Assembly: GCF_902712915.1 (NCBI RefSeq)
Contig: NZ_CACTIA010000005.1
Location: forward strand, 1 to 64,000
Source of the DNA: Acidiphilium sp. C61
GTDB taxonomy: Bacteria > Pseudomonadota > Alphaproteobacteria > Acetobacterales > Acetobacteraceae
Reading direction: 5' to 3'
Length of the DNA: 64,000 nucleotides
This document shows positions 24,644 to 32,820 of this stretch, piece by piece. The position numbers and the translations under genes were made by a program. The notes under the pieces were generated by a model. It was not told where the DNA came from, made no database searches, and worked only from the letters and a program-made list of their open reading frames with translations. The first letter of the stretch is position 1, and every line of letters starts with the position of its first letter.

Positions 24644-24958
24644 CACAACCCACCGAAATCAAACGGTTTTTTGAGTTGTGCCACGATCACTTATCTTGGT
24701 CGTGCGCCTCTTAGATACCACCCAGCTACCACACGAAACCTTGTTTTCTGTCACTTTTGGCAAGTGGTGGTCAGGACGACCATGGATTTTCAGGCCGGTT
24801 GTGGGAGTTCGGAACGGCAAAAACCGATTTTGAAGGGATACGCCGCGCTCGCGTGAACCTGGAAAGGCGCCGCTGAGGGTTCCCGCCACCAATATAGCCT
24901 GTTCTGCCCGGATCTTGCCGGCCTCGACGAGCGCGGGATCTGCTGCGCACGGTGACTA
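24644..24958. other. intergenic debris after attR
   Basis: About 315 bp without an intact gene. Contains a T run (CGGTTTTTTGAG, 24663-24674) just after the tRNA end and a relic of a recombinase gene at 24868-24936. Confidence 0.5.
24868..24936 (-). pseudogene. serine recombinase C-terminal relic
   Basis: On the minus strand the DNA reads ALVEAGKIRAEQAILVAGTL then SGA, closely matching ALDDGKVRAAQAMLAAGTLSGA of the island resolvase. The match then stops. It is a short leftover of a related recombinase gene, just outside the island's right att site, suggesting an earlier element at the same tRNA. Confidence 0.6.
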
Positions 24959-25171
24959 TCACTCTTCGGTCGCGACCAATGTTGGCGTTGATTTCTGCGC
25001 CGTTGCCTTGTCGCTCGGCTCCCATGGCAGGCGGTCGTCCCGTTCATCAATCAGGAATGGCAGACAGCAAAACGGACCGCATTGATGAACGATTTCGGCT
25101 TCGTGTTCGACGCCATCAATCACATACTTGACCGTTACACGTGGAGCCGGCTGTTTTTTGCGTTTCCTCAT
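24959..25171 (-). CDS. small hypothetical protein, last gene of recombinase operon
   Basis: 70 residues: basic start MRKRKKQPAPRVTVKYVIDG, then VEHEAEIVHQCGPFCCLPFL with three clustered cysteines. Its ATG overlaps the stop of the preceding gene (ATGA). Function unknown. Confidence 0.6.
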   Translation of the reverse strand: MRKRKKQPAPRVTVKYVIDGVEHEAEIVHQCGPFCCLPFLIDERDDRLPWEPSDKATAQKSTPTLVATEE

Positions 25172-25473
25172 GCGGATGGCTCCTGATCTGAGACTAGAGA
25201 TTCCAAGACCGTGGCAATCGCGTCCCAGATTGCCATGTCAAATTCCTGCTCCTCAGCCGGCGTCATTGGCTTGCGGAAGCGGGCCAGAAAGTTTGGATCG
25301 TAAAAATCACAATCCGAATCTTCGGTGGGATCGACGCCATCCATCTCCCCGCCAAGCAGCATTGACCGCAACTCATCATCGCTGAGATGCGGCGCGTCAC
25401 CTGCGTTGTGCTGATCGTCCAGCGGCAACTGAGGCTGCTCAGACTGTATGCATGAGGTCATCGTCGAGTTCAT
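25168..25473 (-). CDS. small acidic recombinase-associated protein
   Basis: About 101 residues from MNSTMTSCIQSEQPQ; acidic, with HLSDDELRSMLLGGEMDG and DPNFLARFRKPMTPAEEQEF. The 'NF...MTPAE' block and acidic character parallel the island's 13217-13546 protein, which also accompanies a serine recombinase. The start is uncertain (ATG at 25473 or 25461); it overlaps the previous gene's end. Confidence 0.6.
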   Translation of the reverse strand: MNSTMTSCIQSEQPQLPLDDQHNAGDAPHLSDDELRSMLLGGEMDGVDPTEDSDCDFYDPNFLARFRKPMTPAEEQEFDMAIWDAIATVLESLVSDQEPSA

Positions 25474-25837
25474 AAGTATGGCAATGAGGGCATGGCTTCG
25501 GCTTGGTTTCGTCCGACAGGCTCTGTGCATGCACCTCTGCCTGCCACCACCAGATCGCCGCCACCTGCAAATCCAAGTTGATCTTGTCTGGCATCACATT
25601 CCGGCGAACCGCCAGTTCTTGGACCAGCGCATAGGCGAAGATCGACGCGGCGTAGTCGTCCCGGTTCAGCACCGTCGGCGACCGCCTGCAGGCTGCGCCA
25701 AACATGCGGGCGATTTCTTCGATCACTTCGGTCGGCACGCTCGCGCTGAAGAGGCGGCGTTTGCCGAGCCTCTTGAACGGACCACGTGGCACAACGGTCT
25801 GATCGGTGTCGGTATCGGGGTCATAATATGTCAGCAT
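25439..25837 (-). CDS. hypothetical protein in recombinase operon
   Basis: 132 residues starting MLTYYDPDTDTDQTVVPRGP; contains RLFSASVPTEVIEEIARMFG and a C-terminal CPHCHTYELDDD, a possible zinc-binding CxxC with His. Its start overlaps the end of the recombinase gene, indicating coupled translation. Not recognised. Confidence 0.65.
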   Translation of the reverse strand: MLTYYDPDTDTDQTVVPRGPFKRLGKRRLFSASVPTEVIEEIARMFGAACRRSPTVLNRDDYAASIFAYALVQELAVRRNVMPDKINLDLQVAAIWWWQAEVHAQSLSDETKPKPCPHCHTYELDDDLMHTV

Positions 25838-26487
25838 GAGGATTGTCCCATATCGGTTGGTTCTCTGTCGGGTGTTTTCGACGCGGCCATGATGGATCGA
25901 CGCACCTGCGTGACCTTGGCCGGACTGACCTGCAGCAACCGTGCCGTCTCCCGCACTCCTCGACCTTCATTCAGCGAGCGTGTGATTTGATCGATCCGGA
26001 TGGGTGCCAACCGAGGCCGGCCCAATCGTTTGCCCTCTCGGCCGGCACGATCCAGCGACGCGTTGATACGATCTCGGATGATGGCTCTCTCGAATTCGGC
26101 GAAGACGCCCAGCATCCCATACAGCGCCACCCCGGCGGGCGTGCTGGTGTCGATGGACTGTTGGTGCAGATAGAGATCGACGCCTGATGCCCTGAGTTCA
26201 CCCAGCAGGCCAACCAGATCGGGTAGCGACCGTCCGAGGCGACAGACTGACCATGCGGCGACCACATCATATTCGCGCCGGGTCACGCCCTTCATGAGAG
26301 CATCGAGACCGGGCCGTTTCTGGCGGCCCTTTGCACCGGAGATGCCTTCGTCCGCGTGGACCGCCACGATATTCCATCCCAGCCGGGCGCCGGTATCACG
26401 CAAGGGTGTCAGTTGGTTCTCGATGGTCTGGCCGCGATCAGAGGTCGAGACCCGAACATAGAGTGCGGCGCGCTTCGTGATTTCCAT
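25831..26487 (-). CDS. serine recombinase (resolvase family), second type
   Basis: 218 residues: ALYVRVSTSDRGQTIENQL with catalytic Ser14, DEGISGAKGRQKRPGLDAL, VVAAWSVCRLGRSLPDL, LYGMLGVFAEFERAIIRDRI and a C-terminal helix-turn-helix (GVRETARLLQVSPAKVTQ). It differs from the island resolvase. First of four overlapping genes read leftward (26487 to 24959), probably a small mobile or invertase module left next to the island. Confidence 0.92.
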   Translation of the reverse strand: MEITKRAALYVRVSTSDRGQTIENQLTPLRDTGARLGWNIVAVHADEGISGAKGRQKRPGLDALMKGVTRREYDVVAAWSVCRLGRSLPDLVGLLGELRASGVDLYLHQQSIDTSTPAGVALYGMLGVFAEFERAIIRDRINASLDRAGREGKRLGRPRLAPIRIDQITRSLNEGRGVRETARLLQVSPAKVTQVRRSIMAASKTPDREPTDMGQSSC

Positions 26488-26593
26488 CTCCAGAAGGAAC
26501 CACGGATTTTCGAACTGTCAACAAAAAAGGATGATTCCGGGTACGCTCCGCTGATCTGATCCCTTCCGAGTCGTCCTGACGCTGTTTTGGGAT

Positions 26594-26694
26594 TTGGCAC
26601 GAAGGAGGATGGGGGTGTCGAGGAATCACAAGCCGGAAGAGATCATCGGCAAGTTGCCTGAGGCTGCGATTGTGCTGGCGCAGGGTGACCGAAC
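26594..26694 (+). pseudogene. IS3-family (IS407-type) orfA fragment
   Basis: Reads SRNHKPEEIIGKLPEAAIVL then AQG, which resembles the opening of IS407-type orfA proteins. It is cut off by the left end of the next IS at 26695 and does not resume after that element's right end, so only a stub remains. Confidence 0.55.
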
Positions 26695-27902
26695 TGAACC
26701 ACGCTGGGAATCCCGGATACTCCAACTCTTGAGTAGGATGGAGCGCTGGAAAAGCGGAAGACATCGGTTCGGTATTCGCCTGAGGTCCGGGAGCGAGCGG
26801 TCCGGATGGTGCTGGAGCATGGCAAGGATCATGCTTCGCAATGGGAAGCGATCGGCTCGATAGCACCGAAGATCGGCTGCACGATCGAGACACTGAGGGG
26901 GTGGGTTCGCCAGGCGGAGCGCGATCAGGGGCTACGGCCCGGTCCGACGAGTGCTGACCAGGAGCGGATCAAGTCTCTGGAACGAGAGGTCCGGGAGCTA
27001 CGCCAGGCGAACGAGATCCTGCGCAAGGCATCGGCTTATTTTGCGATGGCGGAGCTCGACCGCCGGTACAAGCCATGATCGCGTTCATCGACGCGCATCG
27101 TGAGGTCTACGGTGTCGAGCCGATCTGCCGGATGCTGCCGATCGCTCCGTCGACCTACTATGAGCATGCTGCACGCCGTATTGACCCAAACCGCTTGCCG
27201 CCCCGTGCGCGGCGCGGCGCGCGGCTTATGAAGCAGATGGAACTGGCCGGCGTGATCCGCGGCAAGCCGATGAAGACGACGGTCAGCAACTCCGCTGCGC
27301 CCTGTCCACGAGACAAGGTGAACCGGCAGTTTTATGCCTCAAGGCCAAATGCCCTATGGGTGTCGGACTTCACCTATGTCGCGACCTGGCAAGGCTTTGT
27401 ATATGTGGCGTTTGTCATCGATACATTCGCTCGGCGTATCGTCGGCTGGCGGGTCAGCCGCACGGCGCATGCCGGTTTCGTCCTCGATGCCCTGGAACAG
27501 GCTCTTCACAACAGACGCCCGATGCGTGGCGGCGGCCTCGTCCATCACAGCGACCGGGGCAGCCAGTATGTCTCGATCAAATACACCGAGCGCCTGTTGG
27601 AGGCCGGCATCGAACCGTCCGTCGGCAGCGTCGGCGATTCCTACGACAATGCCCTCGCCGAAACTATCAACGGCCTGTTCAAGGCCGAGGTCATCCACCC
27701 TCGTGGCCCTTGGCGGAATGCAGAAGCAGTGGAATTCGCCACACTCGAATGGGTGGACTGGTTCAACAACCGCCGCCTCCTCGAGCCCATTGGCAATATT
27801 CCACCCGCTGAGGCCGAGGCGAGGTACTATGAACAACTGAACGAGCTGGCTATGGTCGCCTCAGTCAAACAAAATGGCCTCCGGGATTCCCGGCGCGGTT
27901 CA
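26695..27902 (+). mobile_element. IS3-family insertion sequence, probably defective
   Basis: Bounded by imperfect inverted repeats: 26695-26717 (TGAACCACGCTGGGAATCCC...) and 27880-27902 (reverse complement TGAACCGCGCCGGGAATCCC...). The flanks show no convincing target duplication (AAC left, GAC right). It carries orfA and orfB in the IS3 arrangement, with orfB internally deleted. Confidence 0.8.
26740..27078 (+). CDS. IS3-family transposase OrfA
   Basis: [20 protein letters not shown] followed by [19 protein letters not shown] (helix-turn-helix) and the leucine-zipper-like [20 protein letters not shown]. No ATG precedes the conserved start in this frame: a stop lies at 26734 and the first ATG is at 26806, in the middle of the usual N-terminal domain. 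The 5' end may therefore be damaged. It overlaps orfB by four bases (ATGA), where IS3 elements normally frameshift to make OrfAB. Confidence 0.8.
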   Translation, partial: GALEKRKTSVRYSPEVRERAVRMVLEHGKDHASQWEAIGSIAPKIGCTIETLRGWVRQAERDQGLRPGPTSADQERIKSLEREVRELRQANEILRKASAYFAMAELDRRYKP

Positions 27903-27914
27903 GACCACTCATAG
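27075..27914 (+). pseudogene. IS3-family transposase OrfB with internal deletion
   Basis: 279 residues, starting [20 protein letters not shown]. The DDE core is present (LWVSDFTYVATW, VHHSDRGSQYVS, DNALAETINGLFKAEVI). Between RARRGARL and MKQMELAGVIRGKP about 35 residues usual in this family (the YGVRKVWRQL region that helps bind the ends) are absent without loss of frame. It is therefore probably inactive. The reading frame runs 12 bases past the right inverted repeat. Confidence 0.8.
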
Positions 27915-27976
27915 GCTGATGCTCAAATTGTCGGTATGATAGAGCACTTGCCGATCTTGCCTGATCGGGTGATCTT

Positions 27977-29842
27977 TCAGCCGATTTGCAGCGGGCTCTC
28001 CATGCTCGGCGATAAGCACGCGTTGAGACCTACGATTTCATCGAACTGTGCCATGGGCGCAGGGCGGCCGATCAGATAGCCCTGCAACAGTGCGCAGCCT
28101 GCCGTGCGGAGCATCTCCGCTTGCGCCGGAGTTTCCACACCTTCGGCAACAACCGACAAATCGAGTGCCCGGCCAAGTCCCAAGACCGCCAGCACGATCG
28201 CCTCCGCCTCATCCACGCGGCCAAGATCGGACACGAAAGAACGATCGAGCTTGATCTTGTCGAAGGGGAACATTCGAAGCGTTGCCAGCGATGAATATCC
28301 CGTTCCGAAATCATCCAGCGATATCGTTACCCCCAGAGCCCTGATGCGGGCCAGGACGTCGGTCGCGGCGCGGGCATCGGCGAGCAGCAGGGATTCGGTG
28401 ACTTCGAGTTCGAGCCGCGCGGGGGCCAGCCCGGTTTCGGCAAGCACCGCGGCGACCAGTTCCGGCAACTGGCCGTGCTGGATCTGGACAACCGATATAT
28501 TGACCGCAACGCGCAGCGGAGCGCGCCATCCCGCGGCTTCGCGGCATGCCTCCCGCAGCACGAAACTGCCGATCTCGATGATCGATCCGGTTTCTTCGGC
28601 GACGGGAATGAACGCTGCCGGCGACACGTCGTTCTCGTTCCGCCGCCAGCGCGCCAGCGCCTCGAAGCCGACAATACTGCCAGAGGCGATGTCGAGCTGT
28701 GGTTGATACTGCACCGAGATTTCATTCCGGTCGCAGGCGCCACGCAAATCCGCTTCCATCCTGCGGAGGGCGAGCTGGGCGTCGTTGATCTGGGTGTTGA
28801 AGAATGCAAACCCGTTTCGGCTGGCCGATTTAACCTGGTAGAGTGCCATATCAGCGTGTGAGAGAAGGGCTTCGGCGGTCTCCCCATCATCAGGCGCCAG
28901 GGCGATGCCGATCGACACGGTCGTCGAGACGGCAGGCACCTCGCTCGTGGAGAGCCTTGCACTGACCGCGCCGATCAGTCGCTCGGCCAGGCGACTGGCA
29001 TCCCCCGCACTGGTGATGCCGTTTTGCACGACAACGAACTCATCGCCGCCGCTCCGCGCGATCACGTCGTTTTCGCGCACTTCCCCGCGCAGGCAGGCCG
29101 CGAGATCAATCAGCAACTTGTCGCCGGTGGTATGCCCGTAGAGATCATTCACCGTCTTGAAACGGTCGATATCGATCACGTGGACCGCGAATTTCAACGT
29201 CTCCACACGGGCAGCAGCGAGCGTCGTGTCAAGATACGAGATCAGCCGCCGGCGATTGGCAAGGCCCGTCAGCGGGTCGTGTTCGACAAGATAGCGAATC
29301 TGTTCGGCAGCACGCCGGCTCTCGGAGATGTCCTTGGTAATTACGAGGTAGCCGCTCCCCTCGTCATCTTCGCTCACGGCCGTGACTTCGGTGCAGAACC
29401 ATGTTCCCGCTGCACTGCCTGGCCATTCGACCGCACCGCCCGATCCGCCGAAAAGCTTGGCCACCGCTTCGTGGTAGTCGCTATCCACCCTGCCGAGAAA
29501 CCATTCGATTCCGCGCAGCGTCTCGCCCTCATGTTCCGGCAGGCCACGAACCTGACCGATCGGCACAATCTCGCCCGCGGGAAGCGTCATCCGCCAGGCC
29601 TCGAGCTTTGCAACACGCTGCACATTGTCGAGCGCGTCGGCATTATCCTTGCTGCGTTCCACCGCACGCTGAGCGGTTTCGAGCATAAAATTCGTCAGCA
29701 AGGACAGTTTCTGGACCGTCAGGTCCGTACTTTCGGTGCGGAGTCGTAACGACAGATCCCCGGTGATGACGCCGCACATTGCCTGGCAGAGCGCCTCGAT
29801 CGCCTGGCGATCGACAGGGTCTCCGCCGCCTGCGATGTTCAT
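27977..29842 (-). CDS. diguanylate cyclase/phosphodiesterase (PAS-GGDEF-EAL)
   Basis: 621 residues. After an N-terminal helical part comes a PAS-like region ending GYLVITKDISESRRAAEQI (about 165-185), then a GGDEF domain (DPLTGLANRRRL, active-site SGGDEF intact) and an EAL domain (FEALARWRR, EVTESLLL, DDFGTGYSSL, AEGVET). Both catalytic motifs are intact, so it can in principle make and degrade cyclic di-GMP. Its ATG overlaps the stop of the H-NOX gene upstream (ATGA), the known H-NOX/cyclase-phosphodiesterase pairing in which NO-bound H-NOX controls the enzyme's activity. Confidence 0.95.
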   Translation of the reverse strand: MNIAGGGDPVDRQAIEALCQAMCGVITGDLSLRLRTESTDLTVQKLSLLTNFMLETAQRAVERSKDNADALDNVQRVAKLEAWRMTLPAGEIVPIGQVRGLPEHEGETLRGIEWFLGRVDSDYHEAVAKLFGGSGGAVEWPGSAAGTWFCTEVTAVSEDDEGSGYLVITKDISESRRAAEQIRYLVEHDPLTGLANRRRLISYLDTTLAAARVETLKFAVHVIDIDRFKTVNDLYGHTTGDKLLIDLAACLRGEVRENDVIARSGGDEFVVVQNGITSAGDASRLAERLIGAVSARLSTSEVPAVSTTVSIGIALAPDDGETAEALLSHADMALYQVKSASRNGFAFFNTQINDAQLALRRMEADLRGACDRNEISVQYQPQLDIASGSIVGFEALARWRRNENDVSPAAFIPVAEETGSIIEIGSFVLREACREAAGWRAPLRVAVNISVVQIQHGQLPELVAAVLAETGLAPARLELEVTESLLLADARAATDVLARIRALGVTISLDDFGTGYSSLATLRMFPFDKIKLDRSFVSDLGRVDEAEAIVLAVLGLGRALDLSVVAEGVETPAQAEMLRTAGCALLQGYLIGRPAPMAQFDEIVGLNACLSPSMESPLQIG

Positions 29843-30408
29843 GCGATACCGGTCGCCTGTTTCGGTTTGAGCCTCACCTCGATGACGGACGTGCTTGAGG
29901 CGGTACTGCCTTCGATGAAGCTGATCTCGGCAACCTCGCCCCGGCGCGCGGCAAGATTGCGGGCGAGGGAACAGTAGAAATAAGCCAGCCGGTTCGAGGA
30001 TCGGTAATGCATCCGGATCCCGTCCGGCAACGCCACGGCCCTGAATTTCTCGGCTACCTTCCGCTGTTCGTTAGAGCGCAGTCCGCAGGCCATGCTGCTA
30101 TGGATGTCCGGCTGCAACATCAGGAAGTTCCGTGTGTCCGGTGCCACGGCGAAGAAGCCGGGGAAAGTCTGTTCCGCCCAGTCGAGGAAGAAGTCGGCGA
30201 TCTCGTCGAACGCCGTCTCTGTATCGCAGCCGGTTATGTCGGCGATTGCGGCGACCAGCGCGCAGCATTCCGCATCGTCATATTCGGTATCGAGACGGAA
30301 TTGCTGCTCGCTCTGAAAGCCCGCCCGCAGCAGGATCGCCATTCGTGTCTCCGCCGTTACGCGGCGTTTGAGATACCGGTCGATGGTATGGGGGATGATA
30401 CCGAGCAT
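29839..30408 (-). CDS. H-NOX haem nitric-oxide sensor
   Basis: 189 residues aligned to H-NOX proteins: N-terminal MLGIIPHTIDRYL, central FDEIADFFLDW, and the haem ligand region FLMLQPDIHSSM with His103. The haem-propionate motif, normally Y-x-S-x-R, appears as YRSSNR (Tyr135, Ser137, Arg140) with one extra residue before the arginine. It senses NO and signals to the GGDEF-EAL partner encoded immediately downstream. The minus-strand sequence TTATAATCATC directly precedes the ATG at 30408, so the -10 element may sit only four bases from the start, suggesting a leaderless message. Confidence 0.85.
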   Translation of the reverse strand: MLGIIPHTIDRYLKRRVTAETRMAILLRAGFQSEQQFRLDTEYDDAECCALVAAIADITGCDTETAFDEIADFFLDWAEQTFPGFFAVAPDTRNFLMLQPDIHSSMACGLRSNEQRKVAEKFRAVALPDGIRMHYRSSNRLAYFYCSLARNLAARRGEVAEISFIEGSTASSTSVIEVRLKPKQATGIA

Positions 30409-30526
30409 GATGATTATAACTCTTTACATAAAATGTTTGATATTTAATTACCGGATTGATCATCGCTTACGTCATGATTCCATGACGGTACGCGGCCTGC
30501 CGATCTTCGGGCGGCCGCCTTACCCG

Positions 30527-30561
30527 GTCAGACGACCCCATCCGATCGGATGATGCTCTAA
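30527..30561 (-). repeat. REP-like palindromic element at gene 3' end (copy 1)
   Basis: Shares CCATCCGATCGGATGATGCT and the following CTA with the element at 60116-60166. Read on the minus strand it begins TAGAGCATC, and its TAG is the stop codon of the lipoprotein gene ending at 30558. Confidence 0.7.
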
Positions 30562-30935
30562 CAGACGGAACCGGTCGCGCGGTAAGACTGCACGAGACCG
30601 TGGACGATGCGGAAATTGATCACACAGGTATTTTTGTAGGTCTGTGGCGGAACGGTTGGCGGGATGCCGCCAATTGCCGGCCGCTGATCCACGAAAGCGG
30701 GTCCGCCGGTCCAGCCCGGCACTGAATAGGTGATTGTGTGCCTGTACTGATCGTGGACAACGTCGCCGTTCACGCTGCGCCGGTCGGGCACACCGAGGGC
30801 TCTGACCAGGGCCGTTTCCGGCTTGCCGATGAAGTCCTGCATCTTCCTCGCGAGCCGGGGACCGGCGCATCCGGTCAATGCGAGGCATGACAGGCCCAAG
30901 AGCGATGAAGCGACCAGGGTTTTCCGGGTTTGCAT
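30558..30935 (-). CDS. putative lipoprotein
   Basis: 125 residues. Signal peptide MQTRKTLVASSLLGLSCLAL ending in lipobox LTGC, so cleavage before Cys23 and lipid anchoring are expected. The mature part contains LARKMQDFIGKPETALVRAL-GVPDRR, the 'GKPEAxLVxxLGxPD' pattern of small outer-membrane-assembly-like lipoproteins, and TCVINFRIVHG. The ATG at 30935 is preceded by GGGAGAGG. Its TAG stop lies in a repeat element. Function unknown. Confidence 0.8.
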   Translation of the reverse strand: MQTRKTLVASSLLGLSCLALTGCAGPRLARKMQDFIGKPETALVRALGVPDRRSVNGDVVHDQYRHTITYSVPGWTGGPAFVDQRPAIGGIPPTVPPQTYKNTCVINFRIVHGLVQSYRATGSVC

Positions 30936-31110
30936 GCTTGTGCACCTCTCCCTTCGTGATGGTCGTGGCACCCTCATGCTCTCAAATGGATATGCCCGGT
31001 CGCGCCGAAAGACCCGGTTGCCGGATCGCTCACGAATTTTTGCAGGATCGGATATCCCGGACCGGCAGCGGCGCCGGTCGCGCGCCGTGGCGGGGCGAGT
31101 GGCCGGCGGA

Positions 31111-32760
31111 TCAGCTGCGAAGGGCGGCCAGCACCGCGTCGATCGGCCTGGACCAATCCCCAAGCGTTTGCTGCCGATGCAGCCTGATCGAGCTGTACCA
31201 CGGCGTGTCGGATCGGCCGAGCAGCCAGCGCCAGTCGCACGAGGCTGAGAGGAGCACATGGCAAGGTTTGCCCATGGCCCCGGCAAGATGGGCAACCGAG
31301 GTATCGACCGTTACCAGCCCGTCGAGATGGTGCAGGATTCCGGCCGTCGCACCGAAATCGTCCATCTCGCCCGCCATGCTTGGCACGTCGTATTCGCCCT
31401 GTCGTGCGCCGAGCTGAAGGGCGATGAACCGGAGACCCGGGCTTTCGATCAGCGGCGCCAATACGCCCGTCGGCAGCGAGCGCCGACGATCGTTGTTGTG
31501 TCCCGGATTGCCCGCCCAGACCAGACCAAACAGCCGCGTGCCGGCAGGGCGCGCAAGATCGGCAAACCGCTCCACTGCTGCGGGTGGTGCGGCGAGATAG
31601 CCGCCCGCTGCCGGAATCGTCTCCGGCGTCAGCCGCAGCACATGCGGCAGGCTCATCTGGTCGATCGCGCAATCAACGTCCGCGGGCGCTGGATCTTCCA
31701 GCCGGCAAAGCCCGACTCCGAGCCCCGCGAAGAGCGGGAACAGCGTGGCCTGGCATGCGAGCGTCACGCGTCGTGCCTCGGCGATCAGACGAGGCAGGAA
31801 CCGCGCGAACATGATGGTGTCGCCCAGCCCCTGCTCGGCGCGAACCAGCAGATGACGGCCTGCCAGATCGTCGCCGGTCCATACCGGGGCGGGCAGGTGG
31901 TCGAAATGCGGGCCGTAGATCGGATGGCGCTTGCGCCACTCATAGGCTTCAAACCCGGTGGCAAAATCGCCTGCCAGCAAGGCCGCGACGCCGCGATTCC
32001 ATTGCGCGACGGCAAAATCCGGGTCGAGCGCGATGGCGCGGTCGCACAGCGCTATCGCTTCCGCGGTATCACCTTGGATCGTCCGCAGCACGGCAAGACT
32101 TGCCAGGGCCTCCCGCAGGTTGGGATCGATGGCGAGTGCTGCGCGCAAATCCGCCTCGGCCTGCTCGATGCGGTCGAGCCCGACAAGCGCGTTGCCGCGG
32201 TTGAGCAGTGCCCCGGCGTGGCGCGGTTCGGCGGCCAGAACCTGGGTGAACAGGCTGATCGCGGTGTCGGTCTTGCCCAGCGCTGAAAGGGCGGAGCCAA
32301 GGGTGAACCGTGCATGGTTGCACGTCGAATCGAGAATCAGCGCAAGCGCTGCGTGTCGTGTCGCCGCAGCGTTGTCGGCATGGGCGAGATAGGCCGCAGC
32401 GAGCCCGGCCTGCGCCGGCGCGAAATCCTGTCGCAGCCTTGTCGCCTCGGAATAGGCGGCGATGGCGCCGGCGGAATCCCCGCGCTCGATCCTGATCGCG
32501 CCAGCGACCATCCACCCTTCGGCAAGACCGGGCATGGCAGTGCAGGCCGCGACCGCATCCCGCTCGGCATCATCGAGCGCCCCGAGCGACCATAGCGAGA
32601 GGGCCCGGTTCGCCAGTGCTGCAGGAAAACCGGGCATGGCTTCGAGCACACCGGTGAAGCACCGTGCCGCCGCGGAATAATCGCCATTGCCATGGGCGGA
32701 GAGCCCGGCCGCGAAAAGCGCTTCCGGACCGTCGGCGGCTGCGGTCATGTTCTGATCCAT
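31111..32760 (-). CDS. TPR-repeat protein with glycosyltransferase-9-like C-terminus
   Basis: 549 residues. The first 270 are successive tetratricopeptide repeats (GDYSAAARCFTGVLEAMPGF, then IALCDRAIALDPDFAVAQWN). The C-terminal half has LLVRAEQGLGDTIMFARFLP, GLVWAGNPGHNNDRRRSLP and LVTVDTSVAHLAGAMGKP, the pattern of heptosyltransferase-like (GT9) domains fused to TPRs. Likely cytoplasmic; perhaps glycosylation of a surface component. No partner genes adjacent. Confidence 0.85.
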   Translation of the reverse strand: MDQNMTAAADGPEALFAAGLSAHGNGDYSAAARCFTGVLEAMPGFPAALANRALSLWSLGALDDAERDAVAACTAMPGLAEGWMVAGAIRIERGDSAGAIAAYSEATRLRQDFAPAQAGLAAAYLAHADNAAATRHAALALILDSTCNHARFTLGSALSALGKTDTAISLFTQVLAAEPRHAGALLNRGNALVGLDRIEQAEADLRAALAIDPNLREALASLAVLRTIQGDTAEAIALCDRAIALDPDFAVAQWNRGVAALLAGDFATGFEAYEWRKRHPIYGPHFDHLPAPVWTGDDLAGRHLLVRAEQGLGDTIMFARFLPRLIAEARRVTLACQATLFPLFAGLGVGLCRLEDPAPADVDCAIDQMSLPHVLRLTPETIPAAGGYLAAPPAAVERFADLARPAGTRLFGLVWAGNPGHNNDRRRSLPTGVLAPLIESPGLRFIALQLGARQGEYDVPSMAGEMDDFGATAGILHHLDGLVTVDTSVAHLAGAMGKPCHVLLSASCDWRWLLGRSDTPWYSSIRLHRQQTLGDWSRPIDAVLAALRS

Positions 32761-32820
32761 GACCGTAACCTATCGGGAGAAGCTTAATGAAGCCTTACAA
32801 GGCCGTTTTGCGCGTCCGGT

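Noticed and set aside
26692..27905. Target-site duplication of the IS3-family element
   Set aside because: Flanking trinucleotides are AAC and GAC; no convincing duplication.
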